Shown piece by piece: positions 34,807 through 46,857 of a DNA stretch of 64,000 nt (within the stretch, counting starts at the first letter, position 1; each line of letters starts with the position of its first letter). The translations under genes were made by a program, and so were the position numbers. The DNA lies in assembly GCA_947034895.1 (NCBI GenBank), contig OX344763.1:72435093-72499092 (forward strand), written 5' to 3'. The stretch comes from Rhytidiadelphus loreus (lineage: Eukaryota; Streptophyta; Bryopsida; Hypnales; Hylocomiaceae). The notes beneath the pieces were generated by a model. The model did not search any database. It was not told where the DNA came from and saw nothing but the letters and a program-made list of their open reading frames with translations.

Positions 34807-36530
34807 TCCGAATGTACATGGTCTTTGGAACTCCTAATTTTTTTTTTCTTCCATTCTTTTAAATTTATCTTTTCTTTTTTTGTTCTTAATTGTAAAGTAT
34901 AGTACATAGGTTTTTTGAGAGAATGCAAGTTCTCTTGTGTAGGAAGTTGCTTATAAGTAGCAAGAATGAGTGTTTTTCTTGAATTCACAAGTTTAGTGTA
35001 TTTGCAACTTCTTTATATTTTTTACTTTCATCTTATTAGTTTATTGCATGTGTTTAGAGCTTTAAAATTTTTGAACTACAACACATGTCATATTAAAGAA
35101 GAAGTTCTACATGTGTGCCTTTGAGGTACAACAAACAATTACTCTCAATTTATTTTGCACTTGTTATATTTGACTTCTTAAGAAAATTTAAATTATAATC
35201 TTATTGATTTCACCCCCAAAAAAATTTAGAACTGCATGCATAAATTTGCTCTTCCACATGTTGGCGATTTTATTTCCTACTTGTGAAGCTCGGAAGTACA
35301 ATGAACAATTACACCCTTTTTTTTGTTAGTATGTGATAAATTTGACCTCATTTTGAATAATGTCATGCATTATTATTATTCTAAACCCTAAACCCTAACC
35401 CTGACTGCAATCTTGTCTAAACCTAAAGCTTAAATATCATGATAGTAAAGAGGAATTCCAATACTATAAAAAATAATAATTCAGAGTCATATTCTGCACT
35501 GTAAAATATGTCTTCACTGTTTAAGGAAAAGGAATTTCCTCAATTGAAGACACTATAAAATGGAATATGAAATTGGACTTCTAGCAGATCGGAATGACAT
35601 TTCAACAAAGTGAGAATCCTCTTAATATAAACAAAAAAATTTCCTCTATGCTATTTAAGTATTGCAGAAAAAAAGCACGTAATAGGCAAATAAATAGGAT
35701 AAGGCTAAAAATTAAAATTCTCTTTGACGTTCGTGACACTTCTCCAATTGCAAGAAGACACGTCAGTGGATAGAAGTCAACAAGCATTAATATAGGAAAT
35801 CCTCGAAAAGCCGCTCACTCCATGAAATCCGTGAAGACTGTGGTTTATTCTAAGATTAGTTGGTGCTTCATAGTGTAAACCTGCCCAAGGCATCAGGAAT
35901 CTCGGGCTTTCTGAAATTAGACATATGGTTTTCAAAATCATGGAATGGGTTGGCGCAATTTTGTTCCTACCAAGAATTCCAGTGTGCGTCGTCAACCAAG
36001 ATGCAGTCATTTCCTTCCACCTTTCTCTTCAATTGAGTCGATTTCTGTACACGTTGCTCTCATTGTATGCATCTTGTACTTGCATTGTTAGTTTTTGTAG
36101 AGAATTCAAGAGTTTCTTTTGGAGATCGTAGATCCACCGAGTAGTTTTCGTCCGCTTCCTTTTTAAGGAGGTACTTCATTGCATTTTGTTGCTGTTACTC
36201 TACGTGTACCTTCTCAATCAGTATTGAAACTTGAATCTCGAACTTGGAGGAAGTCAAGTCAATTTATTTCATTAGCTTCACAGGGATAATTGTTAGTGTC
36301 TGTATTCACTTATCAAATATGCGTATCATGTCGCATCTCTACCAATGCACTAGATTTTCATCATGTAAGGTTGTTACACAAATTCTAATGACCAATATAT
36401 AATACTGTTTGGTTGTATTGCCTTAATTTTTGGAATTACTAAAAATAGTATTTTTACTATTGGGAAGTGAATAAGTTCCGCAAAACACGGGATTGTTGAG
36501 CACATTTATATAGAGCCACCAGATGTCACC
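34807..36530. other. AT-rich DNA between satellite and second DUF7869 gene
   Basis: No gene is supported. It includes a short interstitial TAAACCCTAAACCCTAACCC at about 35,382-35,401. The sequence from about 35,930 to 36,300 is less AT-rich and could be a transcribed leader of the downstream gene, but I see no proof. Confidence 0.45.
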
Positions 36531-36665
36531 TTAGAGCGAGTCGCGCTAAAGTGCATGTCTCCTCCATGTACATCGTTCAATTGCACTTTAGCGCTATTCA
36601 CTCTAAAATGAACATTTCGTCCATAGAGAATAACTGAATTGCACTTTAGCGCTAGTCGCGCTAAG
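36531..36665. promoter_or_regulatory. Three regularly spaced 21-bp dyads, variant ii, upstream of the second DUF7869 gene
   Basis: Sites centred near 36,540, 36,597 and 36,655, that is 57-58 bp apart. The best are TTAGAGCGAGTCGCGCTAA (36,531-36,549) and the site at 36,645-36,665 (inner TTAGCGCTAGTCGCGCTAA). TGCA words flank the sites at matching distances, extending the symmetry to about 31 bp. Architecture and centre match the dyads of the 19-kb element, but the arms carry paired G:C changes. Confidence 0.65.
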
Positions 36666-36801
36666 ATGCATATGTCCTTCTTCTGTCCTTTATTGAATTG
36701 CTACATTTAAGAACTAATTTAGCATAACTAATGTATCGTTTATGGATTATGGTCTTTAATAGGTAGAGAACTTCATTTGTTGATTGTATTGTGTAGGTGC
36801 C

Positions 36802-39606
36802 ATGGATTCTCTATCGAACCTAGATATTGACATGGACTTATTGGACGATGAGATACAAGTGCTTGAAGAAATGAATGTTGGCATTCTTGAGTGTGAAAGG
36901 ATTCTGCATTGGTTGTGGAATAAGAAGTGTGTTAAGTTGTATAATGCTGAGGGCTTACTTGTTGGTGTAGTTACCTGCTTTAGCGTGAGCTCTGATCTTG
37001 TTCTTGGTGCTAGTGGTCCTCTCGGTGATACTCATGTATTAGTGTTTATTTCAAAGTCTCATTGATTTCTGAAGTGGACCTTCCTGAAGAACTGTTTTAC
37101 TCGTTGGTAGCTTGGCCAATTGAACTGGTTCATTATCGTGGAGCAAGTCTTCATGATCATGAAACTAGGGACAATTTCAACTATCTACAAGACCATATGC
37201 TAGTGCCATCAGAGACCCGCCTTGGGAGACTGGTGTCAAAACAAAAGAGTTCCTATTGCAGGAGTCAATTAACTTGTTGTCCAACAAAGTGTGTTGCAGC
37301 AAGAATTGTATCCAGCTGTTTCCTAGGGAGAAAATTCGAACTTTCTGAGAACGATCGAAATTCAACTTTCAAGCACAAAGCTTTTATGAAAACTGATGTG
37401 CATAGATATATTCATGAAGGTTCACGTTGAAGGAAGACGGTGACAATTGAAGAGATAAATGTGTGTTTGCGTGCATGGATGCATATTGCGAGGGTTGCTG
37501 AGTCTACATTCTATCGCTACTTGAAATACATGAAGGATGATTGGGAAGCAAGGGATCACGACAATACAGGATTGTTGAAGCCTAGAGAACATACCCAACA
37601 AGCTACGGCTTCCTTGAAGTGCATCTTAGACAAGGAGGTTGATCACATGCCTCATCGTACCCGAACTTTGAAGGCAGGTGAGAAGGTTGTGTCCAAGATT
37701 CTTGTTGCATCATTTCAATAGAAGGACCAGTTGCAGAAACTCAATGAAACCAATGCGGCTTTTGGTTTGAAGGAGATTTCAACTTCAACCTTGAATAAGA
37801 TAAGGTCCACAAAGTTTTCAGAGTTTGATGTGAAGAAGATAGGGGATAACTTTGCTCGGTGTGCTACTTGTGACAAATATAATGAGCTCATCAAGGGTGC
37901 TATTAGTGGCTCTCAAACTACCATGAAGTGGTCAAGGAGGTTGAATAAGCATCTCACCGTCACTCGAGCACATAGGGATGTGTATTACCTAAACCGAGAC
38001 TTGTTGTTCAATTCTCCGCATGAGTGTCTTACCATCATACACGACAAGATGGATCATGCGAAAACCGCTAGTCCGGTCTTCTATCACAAGAGTAAAGAAC
38101 TTGATGGCCTCATGAAGCTACCTGTATCTGTGACCAGCATTATTGCGCATGGTCATGTGGATGTGCGCTACGCGCATTATGGCTTGGATGTCTTCTCGCA
38201 TGACTCCAACTATACCATTGGTTCAATGGCAAAGTTGTTGCGAGATTTAGAGTTAGCATCAAAGTCGTCTTCTTGAAAATTGTTCACAAATTCAAAGTTC
38301 ACAAATTTTTTTAAGGCCGTGCTAGAGGGTGCATACATGTGCTATGCATCGTTATTGCCACTACCAAATACCTTAGCTCCAGCCACGCGGTTACCACCCA
38401 TTTTAAATGTGCAAATGGACAATGCCACTGGAGACAATAGGAATAGATATGTTTTCTGTTTTTGGTCTCTGTTTGTTGCAAACAAGATCTTCCGGGAAGT
38501 TTATGTGAACTTCATGATTGTGGGTCATATGCATGACGACATTGATGCGTTATTTGGAAGATGGAGCATGGATTTGAAGAAAGAGAACTTCCCAACAGTA
38601 CCAGCGCTAATGAAGTCCTTCATAGATGTGGATTCCGTCCCCACTATCCCTCACCTTATTAAAGAAGTACCCGATTTCAAGGACTTCATAGCAGGGTCAT
38701 TTGTAGATGGCGATGACATTTTTGTTGGGCACACAAGGCGACATCAATTGAAGTTCTACCTAGATTCAACGGGGTGCTCTGTTATGAAGTACAAACTTTT
38801 CTGCACTAATGTTGATTGGTTAGGGGAAGGAGGAAGAGGCATTAAATTGTGGAAAGAAGATGCTGAAGAGCAAAGTTTGTGGCCACATGGTTCACCATTG
38901 CCTGTTCCGCTTAAGCCTATGATAGGCTTGGAAGACATCGATCGTCAAAGGTCTGTCGGGGTTTGTAAAGTATTGGGAGAATTTATGCAATGCAGACGTC
39001 ACTGGGGATTATCGAAGACGTTACGAACATTTGGTGAAGTATTGGCGTGGCGTGAAGGTAGCGTTGATGGAACTGTTACCTACCTTTCATTTTTTGAAGG
39101 ATGGTTTTTGGCCAACTACACGTGTTCAAGCAAGTCGAGTAGATGAATTAGACGATGACGGTGAGGATCGTGAAGAGTTTGGGGAGGATGACCCGTACAT
39201 CAGGCCATTGAGTTGTCGTTGAAATCCATCTTTCTGAGTGGCTCGAGATTTGTTAGAAGGCTATTTTGTTGCAGTTCATCCCGCAGATGGTGACTCGCAC
39301 CCAGTTTGGATTGCAAGGGCATTGTCTGATCCAAACTTCAACTCAGAGAATCCAAATTGTATCCTTATTCAATACTTCCGTCCAACATCAAGGAATTAGA
39401 ATGTTCAAAATTTCTACACTGGATGGGACAATGAAAGAGGTCTACATTGGAGGGTTGATGAAACCAAACTTCTAGTTTGGCAACACACGGATACTCTTAT
39501 GATAGCGTGGAAGTCGAGGATCCAAAAAGACATTGTGGAGTGTATGATCAAGATCCCTGCTATACAAATTGAAGTCATCAACGAAAGCTTGACTTCGTAT
39601 AATTGA
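36802..39606 (+). pseudogene. Second DUF7869 / RNase H-like gene (divergent paralogue, decayed)
   Basis: ATG at 36,802 in a GCCATGG context, preceded by TGTAG that could be an acceptor. It is collinear with the minus-strand copy over its whole length: GASGPLGDTHVLVFISKS, VAWPIE, HDKMDHAKT (near 38,045), QMDNATGDNRNRYVF (near 38,415), GHMHDDIDALFGRWS (near 38,525), VWIARALSDP, and CILIQYFRPT, ending VINESLTSYN at a normal TGA. Lesions: one base missing near 37,060; TGA 37,428; TAG 37,719 (Trp in the paralogue); TGA 38,274 (Arg in the paralogue); one base extra near 38,945; TGA 39,220; TGA 39,235; TAG 39,397 (Gln in the paralogue). The TGA at 39,235 coincides with a TGA in the other copy. Protein similarity is high but nucleotide divergence shows the copies are old relatives. 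Confidence 0.82.
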
Positions 39607-40011
39607 GGAGCAGTATCCACATATGTGTATATGTGGCATGTTTTGTTTTGTATTTAACATCCTTATATTGTGTGTAATGGATGGAATTTGTATTTTGCAA
39701 TAGATGGTATAGGTTTGAATTTTGTTGGATTTGATTTATAGTTTGGTATTGCTTGTATGTTTTGGAATATAAGTCTTGTTTATATAAATAAGACTATTCA
39801 TTTTCAATATTTATGTATTTTTTTAATGTACTTCTCAGTTCAATGTTTTTTTTTTTTCCCATCGTTTTATTTTATTTTAAATAGCATTTATGTTATAAAT
39901 ATCTATGACCATTTAAATTGGAAATGTGAGGCTATTGAAAAATGTGAATAGTAGGTATAACCTTTTGTTTTTGTTAACCATATTAAACACTTGTTACATT
40001 CTGGATAGGGG
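39607..40011. other. AT-rich 3' flank, no gene seen
   Basis: T-rich sequence after the DUF7869 stop codon, probably the 3' untranslated and intergenic region. Nothing else is recognisable. Confidence 0.4.
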
Positions 40012-40273
40012 GCGACTGCGGGTCTGGGGCGCTAGGGCGACTTCGGGTGGAGGAGCGACCTCGGGTGGAAAAAATAGAGGTGACTGCGGGTTTAGGCTTG
40101 AAGGCGACTGCGGGTCAGGGGCTTTAGGGCGACTTTGGGTGAAGGGGGCGACTGCGGCTTCGGGTACTGAGGACGACCGCGGGTCCGACAGGTAGGGGCG
40201 ACTACGGGTTACAGGGCGACTGCGGGTCGGAGCAGCAGATAGCGACCACGTGTTCTAGGGCGACCGCAGGTTC
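40012..40273 (+). promoter_or_regulatory. Cluster of twelve 13-bp GCGACTGCGGGTC-type motifs, 3' of the hAT gene
   Basis: Copies start at 40,012, 40,037, 40,055, 40,081, 40,104, 40,129, 40,148, 40,173, 40,198, 40,216, 40,242 and 40,260, all in the same orientation and 18-27 bp apart. The motif bodies are conserved while the spacers are not. This differs from a plain tandem repeat and suggests individually selected or individually copied sites. Confidence 0.7.
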
Positions 40274-40738
40274 AGTTTAGGATTTCAGTTTGGCATATTC
40301 AGTCTTTGAAGTAACACGTCACATAGGTGTTTTATAAGCGTAGAATTAGGTGCTACGTTATATTGGGGTTTACAATTTACAAGTGCAAATAATAGAGCCC
40401 ATGATATGTAAATTGGACAAACTTCTCTAATCCCAAAAATTCACCTAGTATAAGGCCACAATAATAATGTCAACAACAATTATATTAATAAGTCATCGAT
40501 ATTGCTTTGAGGCGGACTTCAAATGTAGTCATACTTGCATTGCACTTTTATAACCTCGTTGCAGTCATCACCTAACTGCCTACCAATTAGAACTCAACAT
40601 ATATTTTAAAACCGGTAATCTGTCCCTCACTCTAATATGCTCATATGCTTGATGAAGCATTACAAAATCCTTACACATCAGGATGAAGGCTCAAAGCTTG
40701 AACTACAAAGATTTGCTACCTAACATATAAGCTAAAAC

Positions 40739-40780
40739 CTTATAACTATAATTATAACTATAACTATAACTATAATTATT
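40739..40780 (+). repeat. TATAAC microsatellite
   Basis: Tandem (T/C)TATAA(C/T)-type hexamers just downstream of the hAT stop codon. Confidence 0.7.
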
Positions 40781-40798
40781 GTCTACTTCTCTAGTACT

Positions 40799-43700
40799 CT
40801 AGTCACTAGGCGTGAATGTGGAATCGCTCGGCACCTCATCAGCATTAGGGTCTGTATCTTCGTAAGACTCTTCGTTGCTCCTGTTGTCGCCCGAGCTTTC
40901 GATTTCATCATCTTCCCTTGTTACTACTTCGATTTGTACCTCACGCTCTACCTCTGAGTTCAGATTTCGAACTTCTGTATCTACACCACTTAACTCTTCA
41001 GTTTGCACAAGTCGTTTCGTGAGCCTCAACGCATCCGTAGTTCCATCCATGTTGGATGCAGGGTGTCGCCCTCCTCTACTTGATTGTCCAACATTCTGGG
41101 TGGAACATCCCGCTCCAATGGTACACCGTTGGACAATTTGAGTGGGTCGTTTAGGGTTTCGAGGTCCCCTCTCGTCAACCCTCCTAATACGCCTTTTCTG
41201 GCCTCTACTGTTGCGCCCCTGGATTCCTAATGATGATTCGCCAGGGCCAGACACGGATGAAGGTTGAGTGGGTTGTGGATCTGAGCCGTGAACCTCTTCA
41301 TCAACCGTCCGTAGAGCACCTCCACGCACCGGTGGCCTTGTTGGAAGGGTTGGGATAGACCTCCTCACTGTTGCCACATTTGTAGTCGTCTCTGGATTCA
41401 ACGGCACATTCCGACTTCGATTCATAACATATGCCAATGGCACATCATCATCATCATCTGTAGTAATAGTTGTTCCGAGGGTAGATGCATTCAATACAAC
41501 GGGATTTGGTATTCCCTCGTGTACAACTTCATTGACTTCGATGGCCTCTTCTTCATGTTCGCTTCTCATTGGAACTTGTGCACTGCTTCTTAAATTGCGG
41601 GCCATATTTGGAGGCGAACTAGTTGATATTGGAGATCTAGCTTCTTCCTCTACGGGTGCCATGGGAATAGGTACGCCTTCGTCGTTGTTGTCGGGGGTGC
41701 TTTCCCTCCTCTGTGATGCATGTGCCGGCGAAATTGCATCCATATTGTGCACGACGTTCTGCGGTGGACTGCGTACAGGTGAATTTCTAGGAGAAACATA
41801 CCCATCGTCACTAAAATCAAATGTATTCCCGTATATTGGTCGTGGAGGACTATGTGGCGGCCTAACCATTGCATTCCAAGGATTGTTGCGCAACCGATCC
41901 TCTTCATCCCTGCGGTTCTCGCGTTCTCTCATAAAATCTAGAACAACGTCGTCTTCTTCCCCTGAAGACAAAGGCCCATCACGCTCGTCCTCATCGTCTC
42001 CATCTGCAAGCATCTGGTCGTAAAAAATGGCTGGGTTGTGTCCACATTTTTGACGTTCAAGTTTGCTGTTCGCGTAGATATACACCAATGTCTCCGCCTT
42101 TGTCGTGGCCAAGCGATTTCGCACTTTATTGTGCACAAAGGAATACATGCTCCAATTCCTTTCACACAAAGATGCAGAGCACGTCAAACCGAGAATTCGC
42201 TTTGCAATTTTTGGAAGAGCATTGCCCCCCACACGATTCCACCATTGATGAGGCAATAATTGACATTCAATGATATCGGGAGCCTCATGTAAAGGATTGA
42301 ATGCACCTGTCTTCTCTTCAAATTGAGTTAGCTCCTGCATTGCTTCCACCACTAACACGTTCAATGGTACGCTCAGTTTTCGTATGATTCGATTCAAAGC
42401 TCCCTTCGCGTAGCCATTGTTATGAATAGCCTCCACGTCACTCAAGTATAGATTTAGTAGTGCCCCCGCATAGTGTAGGTCAGTAATCATCAACTTCCAA
42501 CGAGCATCAAATTGTTTCTCATATCGTGTTGCGACCACTGGATCAAGGAAAAATGGAGCATTCTTGAGAGAATAAATGTGCTCCTTCAAGGCTGTCATCA
42601 TTACTAAAGCTTTCGGCATTGCCGGGACTTTTCCATCAAAATGGCGAAGACAAAGCAGCACGGGCTCTACCATATGGAGGAAATTGTCGCATTGAACCCA
42701 GAACTCTTCTGAATGGATATCTTGCCTTGCAAGTTTGGCCTTGTCCATAATGAAATGTCCATTTCTGCGGTTTTGCAAATTCAACTCGAACGTCATGTAT
42801 GTCTCATCCAGTGTCATGTTGTGCACTGCTTGCTTGCAGTCTACCAAACGATCAATCATCAAGAAATTTGTGGCAAAACGTGTTTTGCTTGGAAGTCTCA
42901 ACACTTTGTTTGGTGAAAATCTCCGAAACAACGCCAAAGTATGTTGGTATTTCTTGATGAACTTCACAATTGATGAAGCCTTTTTTACCAACTCCTTTAC
43001 TCTCTGATCCTTTCCCCAGTCTTCTAAGAGTAAGTCCAAAATGTGTGCCGCACAACCCTGCCTATAAATGTGAGGGTACCTTTCTTCCAACTTTGCCATC
43101 GCCCCCGTCATGATTGTAGCATTGTCCGTACACAATTGCACAACGTTGGTAGGCCCAACTTCCTCAATGTATCGTGCCATCGTCTCAGTCGTGTAAGATA
43201 TATCCTTCTTCTCCCCAGTACTATCCACTGATCCCAAAAAGACATCCCCGGCGGGACACACCAACATCATATTTAGTAACGGCCGCGAATTAGTATCGGA
43301 CCAACCATCTGAACAAATTGTCGCTCCATACTGACTTATTGAAACCCTCGTCCGCTCCTAGACCATGGCTTGAACCGATGCCTTCTTAACATCTATCATT
43401 TTCGTGCGAATCGCATTATACGGTGGCGGTTGGTACACGAATCCAACTGCTGCAGTTTGTTTAACAGCATTCACGAAGGCCGGGTGGCGCACAACATTAA
43501 ATGAAATGTTCGCCTCGTAAAAGAAAGAAGCCCACAACCTATCCAACTCTTGTCTGCGGCCCGTCTGTAATGATTCATCCATGCTTCTTTGCCGAGAAAC
43601 AGATGGCATGTTCCTCCTTCTCTCAAGCGTTGTTCCAGTAGAATCTACTGAATCAAGCGTAGGATTTGGTCTTGCATTTGATTCAAAGGGATTGAGAGAC

Positions 43701-44074
43701 CCTTCTTCTTCGACATCCAACGCAGATGCGACAATAGACTCTGCAACATTAACTGGTGCATCATGTCTAGTCGGTGCATCATACATCTCTTCGTAACTCA
43801 TGGACCTTGGAACTTGCCCCTCGCCAGTCCGAAACTTTTCTCGTACAATTCTAGGGATCTCCTTACAACGCTCCGATGTAGTCGAGCCACCATAGCCAAA
43901 GTGAATCAATGCTTTCTTTCGTACAAATGCTTTGCTCCACCCACAAAACACGCATTTTCGAGCATGGGGGGAATTATCAATTAGGGTACACGGTACTAGC
44001 CAAGGGTCCCAATCCTTTGTGGACCTCCGCGTATCATTCATGGTCCCCCCCCTCCCAACACCTTGTCCAGCCAT
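40799..44074 (-). pseudogene. hAT-family transposase with BED finger (one in-frame TAG)
   Basis: One frame from MAGQGVGRGG (ATG at 44,074; the frame is open further up to 44,191) to TAG at 40,799, interrupted only by TAG at 43,358-43,360. N-terminal BED-type finger: KCVFCGWSK then HFGYGG. After the stop comes a DUF659-like region: ICSDGWSDTNSRPLLN, SVDSTGEKKD, LCTDNATIMTGAM and GCAAHILDLLLEDW. The C-terminal hAT dimerisation region has PHQWWNRVGG, CSASLCERNWSMYSFVHNK and RNRLATTKAETLVYIYAN. These supply the expected D, D and E of hAT enzymes. A long acidic, Ser/Pro-rich tail follows. The TAG needs only one C to T change from CAG. hAT proteins cut and paste DNA with 8-bp duplications; I could not identify the element's ends. 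Confidence 0.9.
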
Positions 44075-44322
44075 GTAGTAGATCAACACTGGGTCTTCAA
44101 AGAAAATGACTACAATAATCACACTAATACTATGGAAGATGTAATGACAAAGCAACCTGCTTAGAGTGGTCTTGTAAACCCTTCTAAACACGGTTGTTGC
44201 CCTCCGAAGAAGTTAAACGTCCGCATGAAGCCTCTTTCGAAGGTCCAAGACAAGAGTTTTATCAACGGAGCCAAGGTAATAAAACAAGGGGTACCCCTAG
44301 AACTTTATACAAGAAAACTCCT

Positions 44323-44505
44323 TGGACCCGCGGTCGCCCCATGAGAGAATGCGGGTCCAAAAACCTGAAATAAGTCAGGTGATGGGCGACTGCGGGTCCA
44401 AGATTGGGCGACAGCGGGTCCAGGAGTGGGCGACTGCGGGTCCAGAAGTGGGCGCCACGAGTCCAGTAATGGGCGACTGCGGGTCCAGGAACGGGCGACT
44501 GCCAT
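44323..44505. promoter_or_regulatory. GCGACTGCGGGTC-type motif cluster, 5' of the hAT gene
   Basis: About six copies between 44,323 and 44,505, roughly 20 bp apart. The copy nearest the gene (44,324) is in the opposite orientation to the others. With the 40.0-kb cluster, the hAT gene has such motifs on both sides. Confidence 0.65.
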
Positions 44506-44529
44506 TTGTTTGGATAATTCTTGCATCCC

Positions 44530-44980
44530 CTGGGGTAATTTGGGGCCTATAATTGAAACTATGAATTTAGAATTTCCACAAAAAAAATAAGCCTTGAAAA
44601 TTAAAAAATTCTAGTGTTTGCCCTGGAGTGGCAATGAATAGGTCAATTCACCCTAGCCGTGACAATTGCTCTGAACTTCAATAACAAGTTCTTTTCCAAT
44701 CCGGCAAGTTTTTAATTTTCCTTTTTTTTTTAATTCTCTTTTAATTCCGAAAGTCCGAACTCCCAAGGTCATTTTCTTGCCAAAATTCCTAAAATATTCA
44801 AGTATTCACAACATTGCAAATATAAATAACCAAAAATTCATATCTATATTTATGTACTCTTGTCAAGGAACTACATAGAATTCAATGTGCTTGCATTGGA
44901 ATGTTCAAAATGGATAATATCCTTTTATATATACATAAGATGGAATATACATAGTCCTCAAAAATGTGCTAAAAATGAAA
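44530..44980. other. AT-rich intergenic DNA
   Basis: No gene. CAGGGGATGCAAGAATTATC (minus strand, ending near 44,518) looks like a hAT-type end, but no partner was found. Confidence 0.35.
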
Positions 44981-44981
44981 A

Positions 44982-46588
44982 TCATTCAACATCCATTTTG
45001 GCCTTTTCTTTGCGGTCATGAGCCTCACGTTCCATCTCATAGAAGACTTTCCTACCTTCCAACTGCAAATTCCTAAGGTATCGGTCATCCTTCCCCAACT
45101 TCTTTTCCAACCAAAATTGCTTGTATGATTTTTGAACTTCAAAAGCGCCTTCAGTGCATCCCGATGTTCTTCCAATTTTGAATCCAATGACAAAGAAACC
45201 CCAAGCTTCTTTTTCAAGTCAACTACTTCCGTAAGAGACAATGTTTGTTTAGTAGCCACGTCTTTCCAACCACACATTTCTGCAACACGGTCAAGGGGGG
45301 CTTTGTCCTTTAATGCTTTCAAGGAATTTAATCTTGATCGTGCTTCTTCCAACCCTCGCTTCTCCAAGTCTATCTGATCTTCCTCCAGCTTGCATGCTTC
45401 CATAATTTTGGCAAGCCGTTCTTTCGCAAACTCATTGCTAGAAGAACTAGATCCTCCAGCATGCCGAGAAGAGAATCTAAGGTAAAATGCCTCCAAGTCT
45501 AAAATCTTTGTTATTTGCGTTGACAAAAGAACTTGCCGACTTTCAAGTTCAGCACATAAGCTATTTACAATATCTCCACTCAAAGTTTGCGTTTCTTGAT
45601 TGCGAAGCTTCTCACATTCTAGATGCTTTTCATCCAACTCATTTAGAAGCTTCTTGAGTTGAGCTTTGTAAACAACTTTGGTGTCCAACATTACTGTGTC
45701 AGGGACAGTTCCATCTTCAACGAATTCCTCACTTCGGTACATGTCATCAACACAATCCAATTGGAACAAAGAAGGCTTCACATCTTCTTCTGTTTCCATC
45801 TCTGTCCAAAAAACATCATCTTCTGCTTCTTGCATGCATGCAAGCACATACTGCAAAACTTCGTCTTCTTCAGTGCGAGGGACTGTAATCGGATTCACCA
45901 TAGCAAGAGGCAAAATATCAAGATTTTGTAGTTGCCTAGCTGGTTTACCCTCTTCTTCCATTCTCGGGGGAGGTAAATTTTGTGAAGTAGAAGCCACCAT
46001 CGCCATGTTTTGGGGCTCCATTGGAGGGTCTTCACCAAGGTTGTCTTCTTCTCCCGAAGATGAATCAGATGACGTCCAATGAAACTGCTCATCGAGCACT
46101 CCCTCCTTCAAGTTTTTCTTCAAGCCTAGCCCTTCACGTGGATTGGTAGATAGAGCTGCCCTTGGAATGTCTTTTGTCGGTGGAAGGCAAGCATGCTTCA
46201 CTCCCTTGATTGAACTCCAATCCACGCTTCGAAACAAAATGAGTTCCGCATACACCATTGCACATATGAAATACGGGACTTCGCTCCTGGGCACTGAATA
46301 TGTGCCATACAAGTATCGATAAATTTCGATACAACGTTGCACAAATGCATCATTACGGCATGGATGCAAATTGGCCGTATTGTTGCGCCGATTCGTGTAG
46401 TGCCGATGACAAGGGAATAACTTGTCGATGTGGCACCACCCCATGAAGGACTTACAAGTCTTGGCGGTCCAGTGGCTCGTAATTCGATCCCAACCTCGGT
46501 AGGCCGCACACGCTGGGTCCAAAAGGATGCGTCGTTGCCTAGGGTGCATGGCTCCTTTTGCCTTGGTCTTCTTCTTGTGGTCCGCCAT
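44982..46588 (-). pseudogene. WCHI-motif family protein, copy A (one homopolymer frameshift)
   Basis: ATG at 46,588. The N-terminal conserved block of about 130 residues contains SFMGWCHIDKLFPCHRH, NNTANLHPCRNDAFVQRC and VDWSSIKG; I do not recognise it as a named domain. An acidic Ser/Glu linker and a long predicted coiled coil follow (Leu/Glu/Lys-rich, about residue 310 to the end). The frame shifts near 45,142-45,145, where a TTTT run on the coding strand would need one more T. The correct frame then reads EVQKSYKQFWLEKKLGKDD and continues to KMDVE with TGA at 44,982-44,984. The original frame would give an unrelated tail. A proximal promoter block and a 13-bp motif cluster lie upstream. 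DNA- or protein-binding by the WCHI block is only a guess. Confidence 0.7.
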
Positions 46589-46628
46589 AGGAGATGCTCT
46601 CGAGTCTCGAGATTTGGGGCAAGGAATC

Positions 46629-46698
46629 TAAACTTAACCCTAAACCGCAAAGTATTATCTAGCTAAACTTAACCCTAAACTGCAAAGTATTATCTAGC
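46629..46698. repeat. 35-bp tandem duplication with telomere-like core, leader of copy A
   Basis: Two copies starting CTAAACTTAACCCTAAACYG and ending GCAAAGTATTATCTAG. A related ACCCTAAACCGCATAGTACT occurs in the leader of copy B near 55,610. Confidence 0.7.
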
Positions 46699-46746
46699 GA
46701 TTAGTGAGTGATGGAATAAAATCAAGAACATGAGCCACATGTAAGT

Positions 46747-46812
46747 GAAACTCAAAACCCAAGCTCCCGGGCACGTAATCAGCCACTGTAAAGTAGGTGA
46801 AAGGTAGTACGT
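46747..46812 (-). promoter_or_regulatory. Shared proximal promoter block (WCHI copy A)
   Basis: On the coding strand it reads CTTTCACCTACTTTACAGTG then GCTGATTACGTGCCCGGGAG and GGGTTT. Closely similar sequence precedes the kinase (51,529) and WCHI copy B (55,398). Each lies between the 13-bp motif cluster and the ATG. Confidence 0.6.
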
Positions 46813-46857
46813 AGTAAGAAGGGAAAGTGGCGAAGTCGGGTGGGAAGACAGCTAATT

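Noticed and set aside
34800..34830. Left end of a second copy of the 19-kb element next to the second DUF7869 gene
   Set aside because: The satellite stops abruptly here, but no AACATC-type terminal repeat is present; any partner end would be outside the window.
35382..35401. Telomere or subtelomere
   Set aside because: Only two to three CCCTAAA units here, and equally short stretches elsewhere; they are interstitial words, not an array.
39266..39475. 69-codon ORF at the 3' end of the second DUF7869 gene
   Set aside because: It is a shadow frame. The homologous reading frame, with two stops, lies one base away and matches the other paralogue.
44500..44545. CAGGGGATGCAAGAATTATC as the right end of the hAT element
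   Set aside because: It looks like a hAT end, but no matching inverted end or 8-bp duplication was found near 39.6-40.0 kb.
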